A DNA stretch of 64,000 bases from positions 124,001 to 188,000 of the forward strand of contig NZ_VANI01000006.1 in assembly GCF_005771435.1 (NCBI RefSeq). The letters run 5' to 3'. The first letter of the stretch is position 1, and every line of letters starts with the position of its first letter. A program made the position numbers and the translations under genes. A model generated the notes under the pieces. The model was given only the letters and a program-made list of their open reading frames with translations. It made no database searches and was not told the origin of the DNA. This document shows, piece after piece, positions 50,548 through 59,387 of the stretch. The DNA comes from Microbulbifer harenosus (GTDB lineage: Bacteria > Pseudomonadota > Gammaproteobacteria > Pseudomonadales > Cellvibrionaceae).

Positions 50548-52002
50548 ATGCAAGCGATTGAGAACTCCATCGACGGTGTCCAGGGCGCAGCCCAGAGCCG
50601 TCAAGACGCTCCACCACTCCCGTTCATTGTCCTGATTTGCGGTGTCGCCACCATCGGCGGATTCCTGTTCGGGTTCGACAGCGGCGTGATCAACGGTACC
50701 GTTACCGGCCTGCAGCAGGCGTTCAACTCCAATACCGCCGGCACCGGTTTCAATGTGGCCTCCATGCTGCTGGGTTGCGCAGTGGGCGCCTTTTTCGCCG
50801 GGCGGCTGGCGGACCTGTGGGGCCGCAAAACCCTGCTGCTGATCTCCGCGGTACTTTTCGTAATCAGCGCCTGGGGCTCGGGTATCGCCACCAGTTCGCC
50901 GGAGTTTGTGTTCTATCGCATCCTCGGCGGTCTTGCGGTGGGCGCGGCCAGCGTGATGTCACCCGCCTATATCAGTGAGATCGCCCCGGCAGCGATCCGC
51001 GGACGCCTGATCACAATTAACCAGATCGCGATCATTTCCGGCCTGTTTGCCGCATTTGTCAGCAACTACTGGCTAGCCAATGTAGCCGGTTCCGCCGTCA
51101 ACGAGTGGTGGATGGGCTACAACGCCTGGCGCTGGATGTTCTGGATCGAGATTGCGCCGGCGACCCTCTTCTTCCTCGCCCTGCTGCTGATCCCCGAAAG
51201 CCCGCGCTATCTGGTGCTGTCCAAACAGACATCCAGAGCCACCGCAGTTCTGCGCAAGCTGTACGGCGAGGCGGCGGTCGCACAAAAACTGGAAAGCATC
51301 CGCGAATCCGTGGCCGGCGATCACCGCCCGCGCATGTCGGATCTGCTGGAAGGCACCGGCCAGCGTCTGGGCAAGGTACGCAAAATCGTATGGGTGGGCA
51401 TCGGCCTCGCCGTGTTCCAGCAACTGGTGGGCATCAACGTAGTGTTCTATTACGGCGCAGTGCTGTGGCAGGCGGTGGGCTTCTCCGAAGCAGATGCACT
51501 GATGATCAACATCATCTCCGGTGCCGTCAGTATTGCCGCCTGTCTGATCACCATGGCGCTGATCGACAGGATCGGTCGCAAGCCGCTGCTGCTGGTGGGC
51601 TCCATTGGCATGGCCGTTACCCTTGGCCTGGTGGCCTTCGCCTTCGCCAATTCGTCGCTGGTAGATGGCAAGCTGCAGCTGTCCCAGAGCATGGGCCTGC
51701 TTGCGCTGATCGCCGCCAATGCCTACGTGTTCTTCTTCAACGGCTCCTGGGGACCGGCGATGTGGACCATGCTCGGGGAAATGTTCCCCAACCAGATCCG
51801 CGGTTCCGGCCTGGCGGTATCCGGCCTCGCGCAGTGGGTGGCCAATTTCGGCATCACCATGACCTTCCCGATCATGCTGACCGGCATCGGCCTGGCGGGT
51901 GCCTATGGCATCTACACTCTGTTTGCCTTGCTCTCTATCGCCTTCGTGATCTATATGGTGCACGAAACCAAAGGGCTGGAGCTGGAGCAAATGCGCGGCT
52001 GA
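50548..52002 (+). CDS. MFS sugar porter (XylE/GalP-like sugar:H+ symporter)
   Basis: A 484-residue inner-membrane transporter with 12 predicted helices. Sugar-porter signatures are present: RLADLWGRKTLLL after helix 2, LIPESPRYLV before the central loop, FQQLVGINVVFYYG in helix 7 (sugar-binding QQ), DRIGRKPLLLVG, and HETKGLELEQM at the end. Set between a xylanase and a beta-glucosidase, it most likely imports xylose or glucose. Confidence 0.95.
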   Translation: MQAIENSIDGVQGAAQSRQDAPPLPFIVLICGVATIGGFLFGFDSGVINGTVTGLQQAFNSNTAGTGFNVASMLLGCAVGAFFAGRLADLWGRKTLLLISAVLFVISAWGSGIATSSPEFVFYRILGGLAVGAASVMSPAYISEIAPAAIRGRLITINQIAIISGLFAAFVSNYWLANVAGSAVNEWWMGYNAWRWMFWIEIAPATLFFLALLLIPESPRYLVLSKQTSRATAVLRKLYGEAAVAQKLESIRESVAGDHRPRMSDLLEGTGQRLGKVRKIVWVGIGLAVFQQLVGINVVFYYGAVLWQAVGFSEADALMINIISGAVSIAACLITMALIDRIGRKPLLLVGSIGMAVTLGLVAFAFANSSLVDGKLQLSQSMGLLALIAANAYVFFFNGSWGPAMWTMLGEMFPNQIRGSGLAVSGLAQWVANFGITMTFPIMLTGIGLAGAYGIYTLFALLSIAFVIYMVHETKGLELEQMRG

Positions 52003-52033
52003 TCCGCGTCCGATCGTTGAATTGTCTCTCCGG

Positions 52034-52052
52034 GGGAGGAGTCATTCCTCCC
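52034..52052 (+). terminator. Hairpin after the symporter gene
   Basis: GGGAGGA pairs with TCCTCCC across five bases, 31 bp after the stop. It has no U tract, so termination here would be weak. Confidence 0.4.
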
Positions 52053-52270
52053 TCGCCCCATTCCCTCCGGTACCCCGGACGCAGGTACACCTTGTCGGCC
52101 AGCGGATTGGCGAACGCTTTGCAGGGACGCACTTTTTTCTGAATTGACTGACATTCCGGGGCCCGATCCGGCGCCTCGCACGTCTTAACAGCGGGGACGT
52201 GATGCGCTAGCCAGATTGCGCCAGCTATCGCTTCACTCACCATTTCCTGAAGGCCGGAAGGCCTGAACTT

Positions 52271-52318
52271 GTGGGCGCTTTCGTTCTCACCCTTTCTCGG
52301 GAGCGCCCACTTTTTTTT
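52271..52318 (+). terminator. Strong terminator/possible attenuator just upstream of the GH3 gene
   Basis: GTGGGCGCT (52271-52279) pairs with AGCGCCCAC (52302-52310), followed directly by eight Ts. It ends only 31 bp before the GH3 ATG. A smaller hairpin (AGGCC/GGCCT, around 52253-52263) precedes it. It may end symporter transcripts or act as an attenuator in the GH3 leader; the 200 bp before it show nothing else clear. Confidence 0.88.
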
Positions 52319-52349
52319 GGACCAACAAGAATTCCAACCCGGAGTGACC

Positions 52350-55010
52350 ATGACTCAATCAACCGGTAACCTGACCGGAATACATGCCAGGCCCCTTACC
52401 GGGCTGTACGCCAAGCGCCTCGCTGTCGGTATCGCGCTCGCTATGGGTCTGGCGGCCTGTGGCAAATCCGGAAACGATCACACAGCCGCCGCCAAGTCAG
52501 AAACTGCAGCACCGGTTCAGGCGGCAGCCGTTGCCGAGAGTGCGGAAGGCCTTTCACTGGAAAACTGGCCGGCGCTGAAGCCCGCATTACCCCGTGATGA
52601 AAAACTGGAGGCCCGTATTGCCGATCTGCTCTCGCGTATGACGCTGGAGGAAAAGGTCGGGCAGATGATGCAGGCGGAGATCAAATCAATAACCCCCGAA
52701 GAGGTGAAGCAGTACCACATTGGCTCCATCCTCAACGGCGGCGGCACCTTCCCCAACAACGACAAATTCGCCACCCCGGACGACTGGCGCAAGTTGGCGG
52801 ACGCTTACTTCGCCGCATCCATGGACACCAGCGATGGCGGCGTAGCCATACCCATTATCTGGGGCAGTGATGCCGTACATGGCCACAACAATGTCATCGG
52901 CGCAACCCTGTTCCCGCACAATATCGGCCTGGGCGCCGCACGGGACCCGGAACTGATCCGCCGCATCGGCGAGGCCACCGCCCGCGAAGTGGCGGTGACC
53001 GGCGTCGACTGGACCTTCGCACCCACCATCGCCGTGGTGCGTGACGACCGCTGGGGTCGCACCTTTGAAAGCTACTCCGAAGACCCGGATATTGTCGCCG
53101 CCTACGCCCGGGAAATGATCAAAGGCATCCAGGGCGACAAGAACAGTGAAGAATTCCTCGATGGCCGCCACCTGGTTTCCGCCGCCAAGCACTTCGTCGG
53201 CGACGGCGGCACCACGCGCGGCATCGACCGCGGCGACACAGAGGTAAGCGAAAAAGAGCTGGCCGAGATTCACGCCGCCGGGTACTTCACCGCCCTGGAA
53301 TCCGGCGTACAGTCAGTAATGGCATCGTTCAACAGCTGGAATGGCAAGCGCCTGCACGGGCACAAATACCTGCTTACCGATGTACTGAAGAACCGCCTGG
53401 GCTTCGATGGCTTCGTGGTGGGTGACTGGAACGGCCACCGCTTCGTGGAAGGTTGTACTGTCGACAGCTGTGCGGCTGCGGTCAATGCCGGCCTCGACAT
53501 GTTTATGATCACTTCCGAATGGAAAGCACTGCTCAAAAACACCATTGCCCAGGTACGCAACGGCGAAATTCCAGAGAGCCGCATCGACGACGCGGTGAGC
53601 CGAATCCTGCGGGTAAAAATTCGCGCGGGTCTATTCGAGCGCGACCGCCCACTGGCGGGCAAGACCGGTATTATGGGCAGCGAAGAGCACCGTGCTATCG
53701 CCCGCGAGGCCGTGCGCAAATCCCTGGTACTGCTGAAAAACAATGATCAGCTGCTTCCAGTAGACGCGCGCAAAAATATTCTCGTAACAGGTAACGGCGC
53801 CGACAGTATCGCCAAGCAGAGTGGCGGCTGGACCATATCCTGGCAGGGCACCGGTAACACCGCGGAAGATTTCCCCGGCGCTACATCTATCTATACCGGC
53901 ATCAAACAGGCAGTGGACGCCGCCGGCGGCACGGTGGTGTTGAGCGAAAACGGCGAAGTACCGCAAGACGCCTTCGGCAAAGGTGGAAAGCCGGACGTCG
54001 CCATTGTGGTCTACGGCGAGGACCCCTATGCAGAATGGCATGGAGACCTCGCCAGTATCGAATACCAGCTGGGCAGCAAGGAAGATCAGGAACTGCTGCA
54101 GAAACTGCAGGCACAGGATATTCCGGTAGTCAGCGTGTTTCTTTCCGGCCGCCCGCTGTGGGTGAACAAAGAGTTGAACCTGTCCGATGCCTTCGTGGCC
54201 GCATGGTTGCCGGGCTCCGAGGGCGCGGGAGTTGCCGATGTGCTGTTGACCGATAGCGAAGGCAACAAGCGCTACGACTTCACCGGGCGCCTGTCGTTCA
54301 GCTGGCCCGAGCTGGTGCACCAGACGGTGATCAACCGCGATGACGCCAACTACCAGCCGCTGTTTGCCTACGGCTACGGGCTCGATTACAGCAGCGACGC
54401 CCAGCTGGCCAACAACCTGAACGAAGATGGCGAGTCCTATGTCGACGGCAATCTCGAAGACGCCTGGCTGATGGTTTCGCGTCCGCAGGCTCCCTGGAAA
54501 CTGTTTATCGCCGACGGCGATCAGGAACCTCTCTGGGTCAGCGGCAATCTCGCACGCAGCGACGACAACAATATCACCGTCGCATCCATCGATATGCTTT
54601 CCCAGGAAGATGCCCGCGCGCTGACCTGGAAAGGACTTCGCGCCGGCAGTGTGGTGCTAGAGACCCGCAAACCCCAGGATCTCAGCCGCTATCTGGACGA
54701 GGGTGCCGCCCTCACTATGGACATCCGCGTGGATCAGGCACCAGAGGCAGCCGTGTTCGCACAGATCACCTGTGAGGGTCCCGAGTGCAACGGCAAATTG
54801 CCCCTGCAGAATGCATTGAACGCCCTACCCAAGGGCGACTGGTCGCAGGTGTCCATCGACCTCCAGTGCTTTGCCGACGCGGGTACGGATTTCACCAGAG
54901 TGTCCCAGGGCCTGTCGCTGCACAGCGAAGGCAAACTCGCGATGGCGGTGGCAAATATCAAGTTTGTACCCGGCGCTGGCGATCAGGCACAAATTCGCTG
55001 CGGGAGCTAA
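52350..55010 (+). CDS. GH3 beta-glucosidase lipoprotein (exo-glucanase type)
   Basis: An 886-residue family-3 glycoside hydrolase that releases glucose from beta-glucan ends. A lipoprotein signal ends at C37 (MGLAAC). The (alpha/beta)8 domain carries the nucleophile D359 in GFVVGDWNGH; the second domain follows from about residue 440 (KSLVLLKNNDQLLPVD). The last 160 residues form an extra beta domain like that of ExoP-type marine 1,3/1,4-beta-glucanases. The ATG at 52350 has GGAG upstream; an in-frame start at 52269 would lie inside the terminator hairpin. Confidence 0.95.
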   Translation: MTQSTGNLTGIHARPLTGLYAKRLAVGIALAMGLAACGKSGNDHTAAAKSETAAPVQAAAVAESAEGLSLENWPALKPALPRDEKLEARIADLLSRMTLEEKVGQMMQAEIKSITPEEVKQYHIGSILNGGGTFPNNDKFATPDDWRKLADAYFAASMDTSDGGVAIPIIWGSDAVHGHNNVIGATLFPHNIGLGAARDPELIRRIGEATAREVAVTGVDWTFAPTIAVVRDDRWGRTFESYSEDPDIVAAYAREMIKGIQGDKNSEEFLDGRHLVSAAKHFVGDGGTTRGIDRGDTEVSEKELAEIHAAGYFTALESGVQSVMASFNSWNGKRLHGHKYLLTDVLKNRLGFDGFVVGDWNGHRFVEGCTVDSCAAAVNAGLDMFMITSEWKALLKNTIAQVRNGEIPESRIDDAVSRILRVKIRAGLFERDRPLAGKTGIMGSEEHRAIAREAVRKSLVLLKNNDQLLPVDARKNILVTGNGADSIAKQSGGWTISWQGTGNTAEDFPGATSIYTGIKQAVDAAGGTVVLSENGEVPQDAFGKGGKPDVAIVVYGEDPYAEWHGDLASIEYQLGSKEDQELLQKLQAQDIPVVSVFLSGRPLWVNKELNLSDAFVAAWLPGSEGAGVADVLLTDSEGNKRYDFTGRLSFSWPELVHQTVINRDDANYQPLFAYGYGLDYSSDAQLANNLNEDGESYVDGNLEDAWLMVSRPQAPWKLFIADGDQEPLWVSGNLARSDDNNITVASIDMLSQEDARALTWKGLRAGSVVLETRKPQDLSRYLDEGAALTMDIRVDQAPEAAVFAQITCEGPECNGKLPLQNALNALPKGDWSQVSIDLQCFADAGTDFTRVSQGLSLHSEGKLAMAVANIKFVPGAGDQAQIRCGS

Positions 55011-55013
55011 GGC

Positions 55014-55934
55014 ATGCTATTTGAACGTCCACTGAAAAAATCGGCCATTGCTCTCGGGCTCTCTGCGCTGCTGGCGGCATCCGCCAGCAGCGCAGAAGAC
55101 GACACCATCCGCCTCAGTAAAGATTCCCTGAAGCTCGCGCTGGACCCCAATTATGGCGGCCGTATCACCGAGCTGTGGTACGGCGACCGCGACCTGTTGG
55201 CAGTGCCGGAGCCCGGGGAAAACAGCTTTGGCTCCACCTTCTGGCTGAGCCCCCAGACCCTGTGGAACTGGCCACCGATCCCTGAGCACGACACAGCGCC
55301 CTACGCAGTGACTGCAAAAGACAAGCATTCGGCCACTGTCACCAGCGCCTATGGCGGCGGCGCTCGCATCAGCAAGACGGTTACAGTCAATAATGGGCAG
55401 AGCGCCACCGTGCACTACCGCATCGACGCGGACAAAGATTTCCCGGAAATCGCCGCCTGGGAAATCACCCGGGTACCCAGCCGCGGCCTGGCCTTCGCCC
55501 CGGTGACAACCGACAGTGTTAAAACCGTGCGCGGCCGGATGGCCTATGAACTGGAAAATGACGCACTGTGGCTGCCGATGGAAGCGGACGCACCGCTGGT
55601 GGAGGGAAAGGTCGTCGCCAACGGCACCGAGGGCTGGCTGGCCTACGCGGTAGATGGACTGCTGTACCTCAAGCTCTACCCAAAGGTCGCCATGCGCGAA
55701 ATGGCCAGCGGTGAAGGGGATATTGAACTGTACCTTTCCGGCGAACTACCGTTTCTGGAGCTGGAAGTACAGAGCGCCGCCCGTCGTCTGCAGCGCGGCC
55801 AGGGGTTGGATTGGTCGGTGGAATGGCTGCTGCTTCCTCTGCCCGAAGATCTCAAAATCCACAGCGGGTCGCCGGACTTGCTAGCCTTCGTGCGCGAACA
55901 GATCAAACTGGCATCGCCTACCCGAACTCCCTAA
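55014..55934 (+). CDS. DUF4380-type secreted protein (mutarotase-like fold)
   Basis: A 306-residue protein with a signal peptide (SAIALGLSALLAASASSA). The remainder is beta-rich and begins LKLALDPNYGGRITELWYGDRDLL, the pattern of DUF4380/aldose-epimerase-like domains (WPPIPEHD, WLAYAVDGLLYLKLYPK). It starts 3 bp after the GH3 stop, so it is co-translated with it. A carbohydrate-handling role in the periplasm or at the surface is likely; catalytic function is not shown. Confidence 0.8.
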   Translation: MLFERPLKKSAIALGLSALLAASASSAEDDTIRLSKDSLKLALDPNYGGRITELWYGDRDLLAVPEPGENSFGSTFWLSPQTLWNWPPIPEHDTAPYAVTAKDKHSATVTSAYGGGARISKTVTVNNGQSATVHYRIDADKDFPEIAAWEITRVPSRGLAFAPVTTDSVKTVRGRMAYELENDALWLPMEADAPLVEGKVVANGTEGWLAYAVDGLLYLKLYPKVAMREMASGEGDIELYLSGELPFLELEVQSAARRLQRGQGLDWSVEWLLLPLPEDLKIHSGSPDLLAFVREQIKLASPTRTP

Positions 55935-55948
55935 AAACATGCACTTGC

Positions 55949-55980
55949 GCCGCAGCCACCGGCTGCGGCTTCTTTATTTT
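55949..55980 (+). terminator. Rho-independent terminator after the GH3-DUF4380 unit
   Basis: GCCGCAGCC-ACC-GGCTGCGGC (55949-55969) followed by a T-rich run ending at 55980. Confidence 0.92.
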
Positions 55981-56113
55981 CTGACACAGCCGTGAACGAC
56001 CGGTCACCACACAGACAGGAAAACATCAATAGAAACTGTTCCAAATTGTGACGAAATGCTAAATTTGCCGGCAATTACTTCCGACATTGAACCGAACAAT
56101 AAGAGGTACTCCC

Positions 56114-57004
56114 ATGGTTCAGTTAGTCGTCGACTCCGGCTGTGACCTTCCCGATGAGTTCCTGCGTAAATTCAAGATTCCCGTCCTGCCTCACCGCGTG
56201 AGTGTGGGCAATGAGGTCTTCGGCGATCAGCGCAACCCTGCGCAGATGAACCACTTTTATTCTCTGTCGCTGGTAGATCGCTCCCGTCAGGTGAACTCCG
56301 GCCCTGCCGGTGAACCCGAGATCGAGCAGATTCTGGCTAGGCTGGTGCAACAGGGTCAGCAAGACATTGTCGTCCAGACCATCAATGCCGCTAACAGCCC
56401 CACCTATGCCAATGCGCAAAGTGTCGCCGGCAGGCTGAGCAGCGATTCTGTCAGGATTCACACCGTGGACTCCCACACACTGTTCTCCGGTCAGGGACTG
56501 CTGGCACTGTTCACCCTGTCGCTGATGCAGAAAGGACTCACGGGCGCACAGATCAAATCCCGCGCGGAAGAGTTCGGGCGTAAGATTGTCGGCTACGCCG
56601 CGATCAAAGATGTGTACTACCTGCGCGAACGCGGACGACAGAAAAATGAAAAAAGTGTGAGCTGGTTGAAGGCCTTTATGGCTAAGTCGCTGGACCTTCA
56701 CCCTATTCTCTCCATGACCTGGCAAGGTTCCGCGGTAGCCGATACGGTAAAAACCTACAGCGCGTGTAGCGAGCGCCTGTTTCAGCTGGCAGAAGAGAAA
56801 ATCGCCGACAAAGCATTGCTGATGCCGGCCGTGGTGGTGAGCATTGCCGGCGCCCTTCAGGATTTGGATCAGGTGCCCGGATTCAAAGCGTTTGAAAAGA
56901 TTGCCGCCGCGCACAAGGTAAAAATCTATCGTTCGGTAATGAGCCTGTCCGGTGGTATCAACCTCGGCCCCGGTACTGTAGCCCTCGCAATCGCTGCCCG
57001 TTAA
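56114..57004 (+). CDS. DegV family fatty-acid-binding protein
   Basis: A 296-residue DegV-fold protein. The N-terminal VVDSGCDLPDEFLRKFKIPVLP and the C-terminal LSGGINLGPGTVALAI blocks are family hallmarks. DegV proteins bind fatty acids and in Gram-positives serve fatty acid kinase. The ATG at 56114 has AAGAGG upstream. The neighbouring FadL-like and alkyl sulfatase genes fit a lipid theme, although no kinase partner is nearby. A hairpin follows (57019-57047) without U tract. Confidence 0.92.
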   Translation: MVQLVVDSGCDLPDEFLRKFKIPVLPHRVSVGNEVFGDQRNPAQMNHFYSLSLVDRSRQVNSGPAGEPEIEQILARLVQQGQQDIVVQTINAANSPTYANAQSVAGRLSSDSVRIHTVDSHTLFSGQGLLALFTLSLMQKGLTGAQIKSRAEEFGRKIVGYAAIKDVYYLRERGRQKNEKSVSWLKAFMAKSLDLHPILSMTWQGSAVADTVKTYSACSERLFQLAEEKIADKALLMPAVVVSIAGALQDLDQVPGFKAFEKIAAAHKVKIYRSVMSLSGGINLGPGTVALAIAAR

Positions 57005-57161
57005 TTCCTTCCTTGCCGATCAGGCGCACCCACCGGTGTCGCCTGATTACTCCGTGCGACCTGAAAACACCAATTCTGCGTTGAGCACCGCGACGCAGAG
57101 GAACAATCACTTCCCGGTACCGCTAGACTGAGAAAAACCGCTTTACGCCCTTTCCTGCCTG

Positions 57162-57974
57162 GTGAAAAAGATGTACCGCAATTTCGCCGTTTTTTTTGCG
57201 CTGATTTTCGCACTGTCCAGTGTCAGCGCGCGCGCAGATTCCGACCTCGCCAAACAACTCAGCAATCCCGTCTCAGACCTCATCAGCGTTCCCTTCCAAA
57301 GCAATTGGGACAATCGCGTCGGTCCGCTGGAGGCGGGGCGTAAATACACATTGAATATCCAGCCGGTAATTCCGGTTTCAATCAACGACAACTGGAATCT
57401 CATCAGTCGCACTATTCTTCCGGTAATGAACCAGGAAGACATTTTTCCCGGCAGTGGCGATCAGACCGGGCTTGGCGATACCACCCAAAGCCTGTTCTTT
57501 TCCCCCAAGAAGCCAACCGCAGGCGGGATAATCTGGGGTGCCGGCCCAATACTTCTCGTCCCGACTGGCACAGAGCCACTTCTCGGCACGGAAAAATGGG
57601 GCACAGGCCCTACCGGCGTCGTGCTAAAACAGACCGGACCCTGGACCATCGGCGCGCTCGCCAACCACATCTGGTCTTTCGCCGGCAGCGACAATCGCGC
57701 CGATGTGAACAGCACATTCCTGCAGCCTTTCCTGGCCTACAACACACCCAATGCCTGGACCTTCACACTGCAAACCGAATCTACCTATGACTGGGAAGCC
57801 GAGCAGTGGAATGTGCCCGTACATTTTCTGATAGCAAAGGTGTTCAAGGTGGGTAAGCAGACCTATCAGATTCAAGCTGGTCCGCGCTATTACGCAGAAA
57901 GTCCCGAAAACGGTAGCCAGGACTGGGGCTTCCGGCTCAACTGGGTAATGTTGTTTCCCAGTGCCAGCAAATAA
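57162..57974 (+). CDS. Putative outer-membrane porin-like protein (MetA-pathway transporter type)
   Basis: A 270-residue protein with a signal peptide (MYRNFAVFFALIFALSSVSARA) and a beta-barrel-like remainder rich in aromatic/Gly alternation (PVIPVSINDNWNLISRTILPV, IQAGPRYYAESP). Such proteins are often annotated as transporters near aromatic or lipid catabolic genes. GTG at 57162 or ATG at 57171 may be the start. It lies 60 bp before the FadL-like gene. Specific function unknown. Confidence 0.75.
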   Translation: MKKMYRNFAVFFALIFALSSVSARADSDLAKQLSNPVSDLISVPFQSNWDNRVGPLEAGRKYTLNIQPVIPVSINDNWNLISRTILPVMNQEDIFPGSGDQTGLGDTTQSLFFSPKKPTAGGIIWGAGPILLVPTGTEPLLGTEKWGTGPTGVVLKQTGPWTIGALANHIWSFAGSDNRADVNSTFLQPFLAYNTPNAWTFTLQTESTYDWEAEQWNVPVHFLIAKVFKVGKQTYQIQAGPRYYAESPENGSQDWGFRLNWVMLFPSASK

Positions 57975-58034
57975 CCCCTTGAATGCTATTCAACCGAACT
58001 GATCCACTATCGTCATCCCCAGAGGGAACCGCTT

Positions 58035-59333
58035 ATGACGAGCCTACTCGGCAGACCTCACCCGACCGTCAGAAATGTTCTCGCCATATTCATCATTGGA
58101 TTAATCGCACCAATGGCCCACGCTGGTGGAGTGATGCTGTGGGAAATAGGCACGCCCACACTCGGCACCGCAAGTGCCGGTTGGGCGGCGATGCCGGAAG
58201 ACGCGTCAACGGCCTTTACCAATCCCGCAGGAACCGTGTGGCGCAGTGATACCCAGGTGCGCGCCGCGGGGCAAATGCTCTATGGCGACGTGGGCTTCAC
58301 CAACGGCGGCGAGTCGAATGTGCCCGGCAATGACGGCGGCAACCCGGTTGGGTGGTTTCCCGGTGGCGGCGCCCACGCTGCGGGTGTTTTTTCCGAGAGA
58401 TTTGGCTGGGGAGTGGCGATGACGGGCAACTTCGGTCTCGGACTGGATTACAACGACGACTGGGCGGGGCGGCGCTTTGTTCAGGAGGCAGATCTCATCG
58501 GTATGAGCCTGATCCCCTCCCTGAGCTGGAAAATCAACGACTGCCTTTCCATCGGCGCTGGACTGAATGTGATGGGTGCCTTTTTTGAGTATGTCTCCGC
58601 GCCCAGAGCGGGACTGATTCCCGCAGATGCCCATCTTAAATACGAGGATATTGACGTGGGTTACGGCGGCAACGCGGGCATTATCTATCGCCCGGTCGAC
58701 AGCACCACGTTCGGCATTACCTACACCTCAAAAGTGGATTTGACCTTCAGCGACAATCTACGGCTGAGCGACTTCGGCCCTCTGTTTGAGCCGGCCGTCG
58801 CACGCCTGAACGGAACCCGCACCCAAATCGACATGACGGTCCCGGCCACAGTGACGGCCAGCCTGCAACAGCAGTTGACCCCCTATACCACGCTCTACGC
58901 AAATCTCGCCTGGCAAGACTGGTCGGAATTTGCCGGCCTGACCCTGGCGCTAGATAACCCAAATCAAACTTCGATATTCGTGGATCAAGGTTACCAGGAT
59001 ACCGGCCATTTCGCCCTCGGCATCCGCCACAGATTTTCGCAAGGCGCTCTGCAGGACTGGAACCTGTCCACAGGCTTCGCATTTGACAGTTCAATGCAAA
59101 ATGAATCCGACCTCACCGCCAACATGGCCACCGGCAAGGCGTATCGATTTGGCCTCGGTGCCGGCAAAGCCTTATGTCCCGGCGTGACAGTGGATGTAGG
59201 CTACACCTTCCTCTGGTCTGGCAATCTCGATATCGATCAGCAGGGACGCCCACCATTCAACCCGAGGCTGCAAGGCACCTACAAAGACACAGCAATGCAT
59301 TTTATTGGTGGCTCGGTGCAGTTCGAATTCTGA
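58035..59333 (+). CDS. FadL/OmpP1/TodX-family outer membrane transport protein
   Basis: A 432-residue outer-membrane protein. After the signal peptide the mature N-terminus (GGVMLWEIGTPTLGTASAGWAAMPEDASTAFTNPAG) has the FadL-type pattern of an N-terminal hatch with the NPA motif. The remainder alternates as beta strands and ends in Phe (VQFEF), typical for barrel insertion. It likely imports long-chain fatty acids, alkyl sulfates or other hydrophobics. Directly upstream of the alkyl sulfatase. Confidence 0.93.
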   Translation: MTSLLGRPHPTVRNVLAIFIIGLIAPMAHAGGVMLWEIGTPTLGTASAGWAAMPEDASTAFTNPAGTVWRSDTQVRAAGQMLYGDVGFTNGGESNVPGNDGGNPVGWFPGGGAHAAGVFSERFGWGVAMTGNFGLGLDYNDDWAGRRFVQEADLIGMSLIPSLSWKINDCLSIGAGLNVMGAFFEYVSAPRAGLIPADAHLKYEDIDVGYGGNAGIIYRPVDSTTFGITYTSKVDLTFSDNLRLSDFGPLFEPAVARLNGTRTQIDMTVPATVTASLQQQLTPYTTLYANLAWQDWSEFAGLTLALDNPNQTSIFVDQGYQDTGHFALGIRHRFSQGALQDWNLSTGFAFDSSMQNESDLTANMATGKAYRFGLGAGKALCPGVTVDVGYTFLWSGNLDIDQQGRPPFNPRLQGTYKDTAMHFIGGSVQFEF

Positions 59334-59387
59334 ACGAAACAAAACCGTAGCCGTGGACTCAGGAAGACGTATTCAAGGACGGAAATT

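Noticed and set aside
50292..50561. 89-codon frame between xylanase and symporter
   Set aside because: Overlaps the symporter start, has no ribosome site and no family-like features.
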